This document shows, in pieces, positions 8,866-17,046 of a DNA stretch of 64,000 nt. A program made the position numbers and the translations under genes. Below the pieces are notes generated by a model, which was not told where the DNA came from, made no database searches, and worked only from the letters and a program-made list of their open reading frames with translations. Source of the stretch: Clostridium sp. chh4-2 (GTDB lineage Bacteria > Bacillota > Clostridia > Lachnospirales > Lachnospiraceae); NCBI RefSeq assembly GCF_002899675.1, contig NZ_PKUU01000022.1, forward strand, positions 1 to 64,000, read 5' to 3'. Numbering within the stretch: position 1 is the stretch's first letter; each line of letters starts with the position of its first letter.

Positions 8866-10419
8866 ATGGAATTGACCATCATGCTGCTTTTTTTATTTGC
8901 TATTGGCCTTTTGATCAGTGATATCAGGAATCTGTATCACATTCTTTTTGCTGTGATGCTGCTTAGCATGGCCATTGTTCTGACTGCCACCCTGATGCTT
9001 GCCACCAAAAAGGTGAATTATGCAGCTAATTTCGGCCCGGTTCTTTCCATTCTGGCTCACAAAATCTATCTGATGATGCTGAACGTTCTCAAATACCTGC
9101 CTCTTTCCAAGCTGCTTCTGCTTAGAAACTGCTCGATTTCCATCTATTTTTGTACTATTATTTTATTTGTCAATCTTTTTTGTAAAAATCTGCTGACCGG
9201 TCAGGAGACAAAACGAAAAAGCCCCTTGATGTTTATGGCTTATTCCATACTGACCATATACATCGTCAGTTTCTTTCTATTTTACCATTCGAAAACTGCC
9301 TGGAAGCTGTATCTTCTGTATCATACCGCGCAGTCCGGCGAGGCCAAAAACTTTATCCGCACGGCTGTGATCTCCTTGGACCGCCTGATCTCGTGTCTGG
9401 GCACCATATGTCTGGTCTATCCCATCGGCTTTTTGCTCTATAACGGCATTAAAAACCGCATCACTTTCTTTTTTGACCAGCTTTTGGGTCTGAGCATCAG
9501 CATTGGGCTGTTAAATTCTTTGTTTTATTTCACCATTTTCATAAGCGATCTGCGGCTGTCCGCCTCCAGCCTGTTATACACAGGGCTATGGAGCATTGCG
9601 CCGGAAACGCAGATATCCAAATTTTACAATGTGGAGTTTCCCATCATCGTGTTTATCCTTTTGATTATCGTCACCTACTTCATCATTTGGACCGGGATAG
9701 ACAGCATGTTCCTCCAGATCCGCTCCATTTCCATCAAAAAGCAGCTGAACACGCTTTATGCCAACCTGCGGGACGTATTCCATTCCAACAAAAATATGAT
9801 GTTTACATTTAAAATGCTTTCCGACACGGCGCTGCGCTGCTATGGAACGCCGGAAGGAGAAAATGCGCTGAAAAAGATCCATGAGCTGAGTTCCCACCAG
9901 CTGAATGTGCTGGATAATACGCTGAACAATATAAGAAATCTGAATACAAAGATGAGTTACAGCGACTTTACCGGCATCCTGGATAAAACCATTTCGGAAC
10001 TGCTAATTCCGCCTTCCGTGACGTTGGAAAAGGACTATACGGATGAAAAACTCATGGGGCTATTTGACTCCTATCAGATGGAACAGCTCTTTTCCAATAT
10101 CTTTCATAATTCCATCGATGCGCTTATGAAAAGGGAAAATCATGAAGAGGATATGAAGATTAAAGTCTCTGTCGTTCGGAGCAAAAACTGGATTTACTGT
10201 TCTATTTGGGATAATGGATGCGGAATCGCAAAGAAGAATCTGAGAAAAGTTTTCTCACTAAATTTTTCAACCGGCATGGGAACCCATAATTTCGGCATGG
10301 GAATGCCCTATGTCATGAAAATCGTGCAGTCACACGGCGGACATATCCGCATTAAAAGCAGGGAACAGCAGTTTACTAAGGTCGAAATTCTATTACCAGG
10401 TTGTATGAGCGAGTCATAA
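8866..10419 (+). CDS. Membrane sensor histidine kinase
   Basis: Sensor kinase of 517 residues. Roughly the first 280 residues hold seven to eight membrane spans, starting with LTIMLLFLFAIGLLI, with no large extracellular domain. The C-terminal ATPase domain shows an N box (LFSNIFHNSIDAL, about residue 410), a G1 box (WDNGCGIA, about 450) and a GMGMPYVMKIV lid/G2 region (about 480). No standard H box is present. The best phosphoacceptor candidate is His306 in DVFHSNKNMMFTFKM, as in atypical kinases with H-x-x-K-N. The response regulator gene starts 12 nt downstream. The pair is divergent from the sugar importer operon and convergent with the glycosidase-like genes, so both could be targets. 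Confidence 0.88.
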   Translation: MELTIMLLFLFAIGLLISDIRNLYHILFAVMLLSMAIVLTATLMLATKKVNYAANFGPVLSILAHKIYLMMLNVLKYLPLSKLLLLRNCSISIYFCTIILFVNLFCKNLLTGQETKRKSPLMFMAYSILTIYIVSFFLFYHSKTAWKLYLLYHTAQSGEAKNFIRTAVISLDRLISCLGTICLVYPIGFLLYNGIKNRITFFFDQLLGLSISIGLLNSLFYFTIFISDLRLSASSLLYTGLWSIAPETQISKFYNVEFPIIVFILLIIVTYFIIWTGIDSMFLQIRSISIKKQLNTLYANLRDVFHSNKNMMFTFKMLSDTALRCYGTPEGENALKKIHELSSHQLNVLDNTLNNIRNLNTKMSYSDFTGILDKTISELLIPPSVTLEKDYTDEKLMGLFDSYQMEQLFSNIFHNSIDALMKRENHEEDMKIKVSVVRSKNWIYCSIWDNGCGIAKKNLRKVFSLNFSTGMGTHNFGMGMPYVMKIVQSHGGHIRIKSREQQFTKVEILLPGCMSES

Positions 10420-10431
10420 GGAGATGATATC

Positions 10432-11127
10432 ATGAACGAAAATGAAACAGGAAAAATTAATATTATGGTTGTTGACGACATGCCGGAAATCGTCAATTAT
10501 TTTAAGGAAAATCTCAATGCCCAGCCCGATCTCAATGTGATCGGCACCGCCAATTCGGGCATGGAGGCCGTTTCGGTGGCCGGCTCCTGCCGCCCGGATG
10601 TGATACTCATGGATATCCAGATGGAAACCCATAATTCCGGCATCCTGGCGGCCGAAAAAATACATAAGCTGCTTCCTGCAGCTAAGATCATAATCGTTAC
10701 AATCCACGAAGACGATGAACTGCTGTTCTATGCTTATTCCGTAGGCGTCATGGACTATATTATCAAAACGGACTCCATAGACCGCATTCTGTCTTCCGTA
10801 CGAAACGTCTATTCCAACGATCTTTTGCTGCGGCCTGAGATCGCCGACAAGATACGCGCGGAATTCAATTCCCTCCGGCTTCAGAACCAGTCGCTTTTAT
10901 TTGCGCTCCACATTTTAAGTGAACTGACCAACAGCGAATTCGATGTGCTGAAAGCCGTTTACGAGGGTTATTCTTACAAGCAGATTGCGCAGATGAGGTA
11001 TGTCTCCCAGGCCACCATCAAAAGCCAGGTCAACAGCATATTAAAAAAGTTTTCCAAGAAGAGAATGAGCGATGTCACCGCCATGCTGCATCTGGTGTCA
11101 TTTGACAATATTATTAAGAATCTGTAA
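10432..11127 (+). CDS. NarL/LuxR-family response regulator
   Basis: DNA-binding response regulator of 231 residues. The receiver domain (about 8-125) has the acidic pair in VVDDMPE, the phosphoacceptor Asp in VILMDIQM (about residue 61), Thr in IIVTIHE and Lys in YIIKTDS. The C-terminal LuxR-type helix-turn-helix (about 165-225) reads LTNSEFDVLKAVYEGYSYKQ and continues with YVSQATIKSQVNSIL. GGAGATG lies just upstream of the start. It forms an operon with the kinase. Its 3' end overlaps by 14 bp the end of the convergent glycosidase-like gene, so there is no room for a terminator between them. Confidence 0.92.
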   Translation: MNENETGKINIMVVDDMPEIVNYFKENLNAQPDLNVIGTANSGMEAVSVAGSCRPDVILMDIQMETHNSGILAAEKIHKLLPAAKIIIVTIHEDDELLFYAYSVGVMDYIIKTDSIDRILSSVRNVYSNDLLLRPEIADKIRAEFNSLRLQNQSLLFALHILSELTNSEFDVLKAVYEGYSYKQIAQMRYVSQATIKSQVNSILKKFSKKRMSDVTAMLHLVSFDNIIKNL

Positions 11128-13189
11128 CCGCAGTAATGCCCTGCCGGCCGGAAAACCGGTGTTCCAGCGCCAAATCACAGTCCAGTTCCGCGTATCTGTT
11201 AAAGCTGCGCAAATCCACATAGGAACACAGCCTGGCCATCTGCGACGGAGAACAGATGCGGTACAATCCTCCGGAATACTGCCGCCAGTCTTTTGCCGCG
11301 CTTTTTAACAGGGCGGCTGCCGCCTCTATCTCTGCATTATCCTTTTTTAGGCATCCGAAACAAAGCGTCACTGCCGCCCTGATTTTCTTGCTGTAATAGA
11401 TGCCCAGCATGGCATTCAGCCTGATGCTTTTAGCTATATCCTGAAACTCTCTAGTCTCCTTCTCAATACCGGAACAGCGGTTTAAATACTTTATGGCATT
11501 TTCCGACGCTTTTTTAATGTCTTCTGCAGCCTGAAGAGGATGCTTCTGACTGACCGCCTTCCCGCCAAGCACAGCGCTGCAGTAGTCTTTGACCGAAAGA
11601 TAATCCCCTCCCGGCATCGCCGGGCAGTCCATAAATTCATTAATGTCGGCGAACAGCAGCTTATCCAGATCCTGATCATAACAGCAGCAGCCTTCCGGGT
11701 ACCATTGGAAATCATAATTATGCCAATGGACGCAGGTTACATAAGGTATGATCTTAGATACCTCTTTCCACGCCGGATAAAAGGATTCTGCACTGCTCAC
11801 ATGGTATTCCCTTTCCAGATATCTTTTAAAATAGGAATCCCCAAGCTGAGGGCAATAGGAAAGGCGTCCCCAGATGGCAGTCTCATATCTGTGTTTCTGC
11901 AAATACGTTCCATGTCTCTTTTTCTTATCAAACAGATCGATCCCCCACGTGTATCCATCCGCTCCCAGATAGAATCCCTCCGCCCCGTCTTTCGGCATAT
12001 TCCAGATATAATCTCTGGCGAAATCAGGATCACCCCACTGCAAATAGTAAAAATCATCATTTCTCACCGTCAGCCAGACCGGAAACATCCCTTTATTTTC
12101 AGAATGGAATTCCCTGATGAATTGGGGTGCTGTGCCGGAATACATATGTGCCTGGGAATACTTAAAGCTGATATAAAAGGGGCATGGAAAATCCGCAAAT
12201 GACTTTTGAATCGCCTTAAAATCGCTGTAGTGATATCTCTGGATCAATGAAAACTGTCTGTCTTTTTGTTCCTTTAACACCTCAGAAACCGCCCGTCCGT
12301 AGGTTCTCACCAGAAACGGAATGTCGGTTTCGTCCCTTTTCATATTCTCACCGGCCGTGATTCCGATACCGGCCAGTAAGGGATACGTGCGGAGCAATGC
12401 CTTTACCGCACAGTAGAGATAGTCCTCTGTAACGGGGTTATTCTGATCGGCAGTGATTCCGTATGGGCTGTTTTCGGTGCCGTATACATACACATTCCAG
12501 GTAAACAGAAATATGCGGATACAGCGGTCTGAAGCGTATTCCATGACCATTTGCCAAAATGCGATTTTCTCTTCTATTGTCATCCTTTTGACCGTTACCA
12601 GGGATTCTTCCACATCTTTTGTAAACATATTAAGCCCCGTGGTTGTCGCCCGTATGGGCCTTGTGGGTCTCTTCACATCCGCCAGAGCCGTCAGTGGGTA
12701 TTCCGGAATCCTTACGAGGGATGGAAACGGTGACAATGACCACAGGGTGAGCGCATTATATTTATTCCTCGCCATATGATCCAGGTAATTTTTCCAGAAG
12801 GTAAAATCCCATATGTACTCAATGGTTTCTGCCGCAATGTCTGACGCGTCGGAATAGCTGGGCGTTCTGGCGTCCAGAGGAATATTGAATTTGATTCCCC
12901 TCTGCATCATATATGGCTCCCCACAGCACACCGGTTCCAGGGAAAACCATCCGTCAATAACCGAATCCGCCAGGTCGAAAAAGGCATACATGGCCCCCGC
13001 GTCATCTCTGACAAACATGTTAATCTTCCCTTCGGCCAATTCCAGACGATAGGACTGTTCCTTTAATGACAGATCCCGGATTAAAATGAATGCTGCGTCC
13101 CCGGAAACCGATCTTTCCATTTTTTTGAGTTCCTTCCACCCGAACAAAACAGCGGATGTCAGATCCATTTCCGATTCTAAGTAAAACAA
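11114..13189 (-). CDS. Glycoside hydrolase-like protein (alpha-glucuronidase-like architecture)
   Basis: Large cytosolic protein of 691 residues. An N-terminal beta domain (EQSYRLELAEGKINMFVRDD, then GAMYAFFDLADSV) resembles the GH20/GH67-type accessory fold. It is followed by a likely (beta/alpha)8 domain with MQRGIKFNIPLDAR, the KYNALTLWSLSPFP segment, IRIFLFTWNVYVYG, GIGITAGENM and VWLTVRNDDFYYLQWGDPDF. These match the general layout of alpha-glucuronidase-like proteins; the exact substrate is unknown. The start is a TTG at 13189 with AAAGGAG 5 nt upstream, inside the end of the preceding gene (13-bp overlap), so the two are translationally coupled. No signal peptide is present, so it should act on imported material. 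Confidence 0.7.
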   Translation of the reverse strand: MFYLESEMDLTSAVLFGWKELKKMERSVSGDAAFILIRDLSLKEQSYRLELAEGKINMFVRDDAGAMYAFFDLADSVIDGWFSLEPVCCGEPYMMQRGIKFNIPLDARTPSYSDASDIAAETIEYIWDFTFWKNYLDHMARNKYNALTLWSLSPFPSLVRIPEYPLTALADVKRPTRPIRATTTGLNMFTKDVEESLVTVKRMTIEEKIAFWQMVMEYASDRCIRIFLFTWNVYVYGTENSPYGITADQNNPVTEDYLYCAVKALLRTYPLLAGIGITAGENMKRDETDIPFLVRTYGRAVSEVLKEQKDRQFSLIQRYHYSDFKAIQKSFADFPCPFYISFKYSQAHMYSGTAPQFIREFHSENKGMFPVWLTVRNDDFYYLQWGDPDFARDYIWNMPKDGAEGFYLGADGYTWGIDLFDKKKRHGTYLQKHRYETAIWGRLSYCPQLGDSYFKRYLEREYHVSSAESFYPAWKEVSKIIPYVTCVHWHNYDFQWYPEGCCCYDQDLDKLLFADINEFMDCPAMPGGDYLSVKDYCSAVLGGKAVSQKHPLQAAEDIKKASENAIKYLNRCSGIEKETREFQDIAKSIRLNAMLGIYYSKKIRAAVTLCFGCLKKDNAEIEAAAALLKSAAKDWRQYSGGLYRICSPSQMARLCSYVDLRSFNRYAELDCDLALEHRFSGRQGITAVTDS

Positions 13190-15225
13190 GGATTCTCCTT
13201 TCCGCTCTCTGCGCAGACGTTTTTATCCTTCGGATGGCCGGGAGCTTCAAATACAATAGCTTCATACGATTTTAGCCGGTCCAGCTTCACCATCAGCCCA
13301 TCTTCCGCATCCATACAGCAGACCCGGCCTCCATTCAGCGTAAACACACTGCCAAAGTCACACACATGTTTCAATTTTATCTGTATGTCCGTAACGGGCA
13401 GCGGATTAAAATAAGAATTAGCAAAACACCCCGAATTGTTGACCAGCTGAACCACGGTCCGTTCCGGACTTTTATAAATGCTCAGCTCCACCATCTCCGT
13501 CAGCTCCGGCGCCATTTCCTCCGCTTTACCTATGGAAAACATAATATCCCGGATGGCGGAAAGTGTATTCTGGTATCCCTCGCATTGATAGAAACTGCCA
13601 ATCTTCCACGGAATATAGATTCCCTTCCCCTTTCCATATGGAAACACAGATATTCCGGGCCTGGACGTTATCCCGGAATAAAAACACCGTTCCGGCGGGC
13701 CAAATGGATGTTCCGGTATCAGCTTCATATATCCCTTTGCTTCCACTTTCATACGGGCAAAAACCAGATCCGGCCCCGGAGCAATATACGGCGTTTTTTC
13801 ACAGCGCGGAAACTGATCTCTTTCATCCTCACCGATCAGAAACATGCCGGACATTAAATCATGTCTCACATCTTCCAACGCCTGTATTCCCAGGCACCTC
13901 AAGGCCGGAACGTCCCGTTCCTCATAGTTCGTATCGCCAAAGGAGGTTTCTCCTGTCGCTATGACGCATCCTCCGCCAGCCGCAAATTCATCGATCAGAG
14001 CGGCCTGAACATCCGACAGATACTTTATATTGCCCAATATCAAAATCTCTTTTCCACGAAGGGCGGATACATCCGTTAACCGCTCCGGCAGCATCTCATC
14101 AAATGGGATGTGGCTTTCGGTCAGAGCCCTTATCCAGCCCAACACTTCCTTATCTTTTTCCCACAGTTCTTTGCGCATGACCACCACCTTGGCAGCCGAT
14201 TCCAGTCCTCTGTAATACGGCTCATTTCTGCGGTGAAAGTGAAATACCTTTTTCGTCCCTTCATAGCAGGAACGGTCCATGTGATTATCCAGCCGCCCCA
14301 TAAGGTAGAGGCTTACGCTTCCTCCATTGGCCAGATTCTGCCATTGGCGCAGCTCCATAAGAGCCGGTGAAACCGATATATGCCTGTACCGATAGCCCAT
14401 AAAATCCACGCAGGCATTGTCGGAAGGACAGGAACGGCCCGCGCCTCCAATAGCCCGGGAATTGGAGGATGCGCTATACTGCCACTGTTCCCTGCCAATT
14501 TCCGTATTGGATTCGCACCTGATATAATCAAATCCGTTAACAGCCAGTTCAGGACTGATCTGTTTCATAAACTGATAGAACCGTTTATTGTGCTCCGTCA
14601 GGCATTCCCGCTTAAAGCTCAGATACTTGCGGTATACAGGGTTTTTCATATCCTCATCTTCCGGCAGTTCCAGGCCAAACTGATTTCTGAATTTATTCCT
14701 GCAGCTTTCACAATGGCATATTCCATAGCGGCGGCCGCTGTAATCCTGTTGGATAAATCCGCCCATATTGCAGAAAATGCCGTCAAAATCATGGTCCGTA
14801 AAAAGCTCTTTGATTATCTCAAACATGAATTTCTGCTGGTATTCCCCATTTAAGCAGGTATGCACATCCCCGTTGTAATTGACAATTTCACCCTGAGACG
14901 TGCGGTAGGCCCATTCCGGATGTTTCTCATATACGCCATACCGGATCTTTGAAAAATCCGTGCGCGCGATAACTCGGATTCCCTGATTGCGGCATACTTC
15001 AATGATCCGTTTTAGGCTGTCCCCATGCAAATACCTGCTTTTCTCCTGAAATTCAAGATTTGTGGGATAACTCGCAATGATGCCGGCTGCATTTAAAAGA
15101 ACCACGGTCGCACCAAATTCCTTCAGCTCACCCACATATCTTTCCGCGTCAATGGATTCCATATCAATCTCTCTAAGATTGGTCTGTATCATTCTCCAGG
15201 GATAGCCTTCCCACCAATGTTTCAT
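13177..15225 (-). CDS. Putative glycoside hydrolase with beta-galactosidase trimerisation-like domain
   Basis: 682-residue protein without a signal peptide. The N-terminal part looks like a TIM-barrel glycosidase: IRVIARTDFSKIRY, EWAYRTSQGEIVNYNGDVHT, a DFDGIFCNMGGF strand end with a possible acid, then a Cys cluster CHCESCRNKF (about residues 180-190) that could bind zinc. The region after about 390 (EILILGNIKYLSDVQAALID, then FAAGGGCVIATGETSFGD) resembles the class I amidotransferase-like trimerisation domain of GH42 beta-galactosidases. A C-terminal beta domain follows. Family membership is inferred from layout. It is coupled to the next glycosidase-like gene and preceded by a 2-hydroxyacid dehydrogenase, forming a three-gene operon. 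Confidence 0.65.
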   Translation of the reverse strand: MKHWWEGYPWRMIQTNLREIDMESIDAERYVGELKEFGATVVLLNAAGIIASYPTNLEFQEKSRYLHGDSLKRIIEVCRNQGIRVIARTDFSKIRYGVYEKHPEWAYRTSQGEIVNYNGDVHTCLNGEYQQKFMFEIIKELFTDHDFDGIFCNMGGFIQQDYSGRRYGICHCESCRNKFRNQFGLELPEDEDMKNPVYRKYLSFKRECLTEHNKRFYQFMKQISPELAVNGFDYIRCESNTEIGREQWQYSASSNSRAIGGAGRSCPSDNACVDFMGYRYRHISVSPALMELRQWQNLANGGSVSLYLMGRLDNHMDRSCYEGTKKVFHFHRRNEPYYRGLESAAKVVVMRKELWEKDKEVLGWIRALTESHIPFDEMLPERLTDVSALRGKEILILGNIKYLSDVQAALIDEFAAGGGCVIATGETSFGDTNYEERDVPALRCLGIQALEDVRHDLMSGMFLIGEDERDQFPRCEKTPYIAPGPDLVFARMKVEAKGYMKLIPEHPFGPPERCFYSGITSRPGISVFPYGKGKGIYIPWKIGSFYQCEGYQNTLSAIRDIMFSIGKAEEMAPELTEMVELSIYKSPERTVVQLVNNSGCFANSYFNPLPVTDIQIKLKHVCDFGSVFTLNGGRVCCMDAEDGLMVKLDRLKSYEAIVFEAPGHPKDKNVCAESGKENPCFT

Positions 15226-15243
15226 TTATCTGTTTCCTCCGGA

Positions 15244-15312
15244 ATTTGCTTCTATTCTGTTTCTATTTTATTCCTATTCTGTTCCTATTCTGTTTCTATT
15301 CTGTTCTCATTC
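15244..15312. repeat. Short tandem repeat, TTCTGTTYCTA units
   Basis: Between the dehydrogenase and the glycosidase-like gene, the DNA consists of about seven imperfect 11-12-bp units related to TATTCTGTTTC. On the transcribed strand this is purine-rich (GAATAGAAACAG). It is prone to slippage and spans most of the 111-bp gene spacer. Confidence 0.7.
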
Positions 15313-15336
15313 TTTACCCATTCTTTTCCCATGCTG

Positions 15337-16281
15337 CTATACAACATTCTGCGGCTTTCCGTCTATCCATGCAGTCAGATTATCAAAAACGATCTGAGCC
15401 CTCAACTGCATGGATTCATGGGATGCAAATGCGATATGCGGGGTCAAAATGGTATTCTTGGCATTCAGAAGCGGTTCTGTTTTATCCAACGGCGGTTCCT
15501 TATCGAACACGTCCACAGCGGCCCCTGCGATCACCTCATGGTTAAGCGCATCTGCAAGATCCTGTGCCACGACTACAGGCCCCCTTGCCAGATTGATCAA
15601 ATAAGCGGATTTTTTCATTTTTTCCAAACAGTCCTTGTTTATCATCCCGCGGGTGGAATCATTCAGCGGACAATGGAGTATCACGATATCAGATTCCGCC
15701 AGCAGCTGATTCATAGAAACCTGAGAAATGTATTCCGGCCAGTCTGAATGAACGGTACGGCTGCATGCCATAATCTGTGCACCAAAGGCATGGAACAGTT
15801 GGGCGGACCGCTTTCCGATGTTGCCAAGACCGATAATACCGATATTCTTCCCTTTGATTTCTCCACCGACAAAGCCGGCTTTCGTCTGCCCGTTCCTGCA
15901 GCAGCGCTCTGTCTGGGGAATATTTCTCGTCAGCCCGATTGCCAGTCCCACAGCCAGTTCTGCCACCGCTTCATTGGAATAACCGGAAGCATTGCTGACC
16001 TCTATCTTTTTCGCTCTTACAGCTTCCATTGCAACGTGATCCACTCCGGTGAACGCAATATCGATAAATTTCAATTTTTCACAGGCATTGATAACCTCTG
16101 CCGGCATGGGCATATTGGCCAGTATCATTGCCTCCGCCTCTTTTGCCTGCTCAATCAAAGCTGCCGTATCCGCAGTCTTTTGGTATTCAGTAAAAATGCA
16201 GCCTTTTGCTTCCAAAGGCCGTTTCAGCTCATTCAGCGCCTCACTTGTAATTCCCAAATCCTCCATAATCACAACCTTCAT
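15337..16281 (-). CDS. D-isomer-specific 2-hydroxyacid dehydrogenase
   Basis: NAD(H)-dependent reduction of a 2-oxo acid to the D-2-hydroxy acid, 314 residues, cytosolic. The NAD-binding motif GIIGLGNIGKRSAQLFHAFG sits at about residues 145-165. The catalytic Arg is in LINLARGPVV (about 230), a Glu follows in VFDKEPPL, and the catalytic His is in LTPHIAFAS (about 282). The N-terminal half is the substrate domain. The closest groups by eye are glyoxylate/hydroxypyruvate or phosphoglycerate dehydrogenase-like enzymes; the substrate is uncertain. It is first in the operon with the two glycosidase-like genes and divergent from the TctBA transporter genes. The intervening 258 bp contain an operator-like palindrome. 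Confidence 0.9.
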   Translation of the reverse strand: MKVVIMEDLGITSEALNELKRPLEAKGCIFTEYQKTADTAALIEQAKEAEAMILANMPMPAEVINACEKLKFIDIAFTGVDHVAMEAVRAKKIEVSNASGYSNEAVAELAVGLAIGLTRNIPQTERCCRNGQTKAGFVGGEIKGKNIGIIGLGNIGKRSAQLFHAFGAQIMACSRTVHSDWPEYISQVSMNQLLAESDIVILHCPLNDSTRGMINKDCLEKMKKSAYLINLARGPVVVAQDLADALNHEVIAGAAVDVFDKEPPLDKTEPLLNAKNTILTPHIAFASHESMQLRAQIVFDNLTAWIDGKPQNVV

Positions 16282-16403
16282 CTCGTTTTACCTCCATCAT
16301 AGAACTATTTTATATATTCAGTATAAGGCATAGGCATTAGAAAACAAGGTTGAAAAAACTTACACCCCCCGGGCAAATGCCGGGAATAATTCCTTTTTTC
16401 GAA

Positions 16404-16450
16404 CGTCTTTAACACTATTTTAGCGGTTTGCTAAGATGATGTTAAAGACG
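16404..16450. promoter_or_regulatory. Imperfect palindrome between divergent operons
   Basis: CGTCTTTAACACTATTTTAGC (16404-16424) faces its near complement at 16430-16450 across a 5-bp gap. The outer 10 bp, CGTCTTTAAC/GTTAAAGACG, pair perfectly. It sits midway between the dehydrogenase operon and tctB-like genes, so it could be a shared operator; no local regulator is an obvious owner. Confidence 0.55.
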
Positions 16451-16539
16451 CTCTCAAATGATTGTAATCCTGTATTTTCAATGATAAGATAGTGTCGTTT
16501 TTAGATATATTTACTAATTTTCAAGGAGGTAATGAGGGG

Positions 16540-17034
16540 ATGTTTATTAAAAAGTACGGAGATTTGACCATTGGAATCTTTTTTTCCGTTCTGTCTTTAG
16601 CAATGATTGGGGGTTCCATTGCTCTTCCAAAGTCGACGGTGATGAAGATAGGTCCTGATTTTGTACCGCTGTGTATTGCAATTCTGACACTGGGTTTAGC
16701 CATCGCTTTAATCGTGCTCAGTCTCAAAACAATTAAGAATAATGCCGGAGTTGAAATCGCAGTCGATCCTGCTGAGGAAGCGCCTGATATGAAGCGGGTT
16801 ATAATCAGCTTTTTGTTAATTCTCGCCTATGTATTTATCATGAAACCGGTTGGGTTCATCGTTACCACATGTATCTATCTTCCGCTGCAGATGCTGGTTC
16901 TGGCTCCTGACGAAGGGAGAAAACCGGTCTTTCTTACCGCCATCTCCATCGCATTTACATTTGCTGTATTTTTCCTGTTCCGGTATGGATTTAAGATCGT
17001 ACTGCCGGCCGGAATTTTCACAATAAATTTATAG
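16540..17034 (+). CDS. Tripartite tricarboxylate transporter small membrane subunit (TctB-like)
   Basis: Small membrane subunit of a TTT-family carboxylate transporter, 165 residues from the chosen ATG, which has AAGGAGG 10 nt upstream. There are four hydrophobic segments: LTIGIFFSVLSLAMIGGSIA, IAILTLGLAIALIVL, IISFLLILAYVFIM and a C-terminal FTFAVFFLFRYGFKIVLP. The loop between spans 2 and 3 is acidic (EIAVDPAEEAPD). TctB pairs with the large TctA subunit, encoded 12 nt downstream. The periplasmic-type binding subunit TctC is missing from the window. Confidence 0.85.
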   Translation: MFIKKYGDLTIGIFFSVLSLAMIGGSIALPKSTVMKIGPDFVPLCIAILTLGLAIALIVLSLKTIKNNAGVEIAVDPAEEAPDMKRVIISFLLILAYVFIMKPVGFIVTTCIYLPLQMLVLAPDEGRKPVFLTAISIAFTFAVFFLFRYGFKIVLPAGIFTINL

Positions 17035-17046
17035 GGGGAATTATTT

